Position numbers and translations under genes: made by a program
The notes under the pieces: model-generated
What the model saw: the letters and a program-made list of their open reading frames with translations, nothing else
Database searches by the model: none
Told to the model about the DNA's origin: nothing
Assembly (NCBI GenBank): GCA_944385775.1
Contig: CALWYM010000004.1
Span: 1 to 22,884, forward strand
Length of the DNA: 22,884 bases
Source: an uncultured Oscillospiraceae bacterium
GTDB lineage: Bacteria; Bacillota; Clostridia; Oscillospirales; Oscillospiraceae
Reading direction: 5' to 3'
Part shown: piece by piece, positions 22,804 through 22,884 of the stretch
Position numbering within the stretch: position 1 is the stretch's first letter
Layout of the letters: each line of letters begins with the position of its first letter

Positions 22804-22884
22804 ATGAAGCGTATTCATACCATCGAGACCCGTGACCTCGCACAGAGCGTTATCAGCGGTGGCTGCGGAGAGTGCCAGACTTCC
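22804..22884 (+). CDS. scfA: SCIFF ranthipeptide precursor (N-terminal part, cut by window edge)
   Basis: The 27 visible residues, MKRIHTIETRDLAQSVISGG then CGECQTS, match the start of the six-cysteines-in-forty-five-residues (SCIFF) peptide, which is highly conserved in Clostridia. In known systems a radical SAM enzyme encoded next to it forms thioether crosslinks on the cysteines. That gene would lie just right of the window. The basic N-terminal leader and the GG before the first Cys (C21, then C24) are visible; the remaining Cys residues are not. A strong GGGGG ribosome binding site lies at about 22789-22794. The product and its function as a mature peptide are not known in general. Confidence 0.88.
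   Translation, partial: MKRIHTIETRDLAQSVISGGCGECQTS

Overview
The window looks like a chromosomal segment of an anaerobic, probably fermentative Firmicute of class Clostridia. Oscillospirales/Ruminococcaceae relatives are my best guess, from gene style only. Four things point there: the start of a SCIFF ranthipeptide precursor at the right edge (a Clostridia hallmark), a Gram-positive hrcA-grpE-dnaK-dnaJ operon behind a perfect CIRCE element, a YtvI-type sporulation-associated membrane protein, and strong AGGAGG-type ribosome binding sites with several TTG/GTG starts. No phage, insertion sequence, CRISPR array, tRNA or rRNA was seen. No gene-free stretch exceeds about 215 bases.

Layout. (1) 1-2026, + strand: end of hypD, then hypE, then a small complex-I 30-kDa/EchD-like subunit. 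This is the tail of a [NiFe]-hydrogenase maturation and probably Ech-type hydrogenase operon that starts left of the window. (2) 2071-2640: an MGMT/ATL-like DNA-binding protein with its own promoter and a 30-bp perfect palindrome as shared terminator. (3) 2643-4203, - strand: PHP-family histidinol phosphatase, RpiB/LacAB-type isomerase and a small membrane protein. (4) 4206-9041, - strand: the heat-shock operon hrcA-grpE-dnaK-dnaJ with sigma-A promoter, CIRCE and terminator. (5) 9082-11628, - strand: a cytidylate-kinase-like protein, a TetR-family regulator and a YtvI/AI-2E-family membrane protein. Two separate palindromes overlap the first two promoters. (6) 11720-14328, + strand: hom and lysC, the aspartate-family amino acid pathway. 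(7) 14447-16332, + strand: a small charged lipoprotein and a DUF2779 (Cas4-like plus DEDD exonuclease) protein. (8) 16353-21268, + strand: a five-gene peptide/nickel-type ABC importer. (9) 21283-22716, + strand: an Orn/Lys/Arg-decarboxylase-family enzyme, probably co-transcribed with the importer. (10) 22713-22884: promoter and first 27 codons of the SCIFF precursor.

How the parts relate. HypD and HypE assemble the Fe(CN)2CO group of [NiFe] hydrogenases, and the EchD-like protein is a hydrogenase/complex-I subunit, so region 1 concerns H2 metabolism. The importer in region 8 has short ATPases, as in nickel/metallophore systems, so it could supply nickel, but this is only a hypothesis. Regions 4 and 6 are textbook housekeeping operons. 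The least understood parts are the tryptophan/tyrosine-substituted MGMT-like protein, the DUF2779 protein whose nuclease motif looks altered, the structured leader of the ABC operon, and the operator-like palindrome over the kinase promoter. I saw no clearly new multi-gene system. The findings are specific, checkable oddities in mostly known families.
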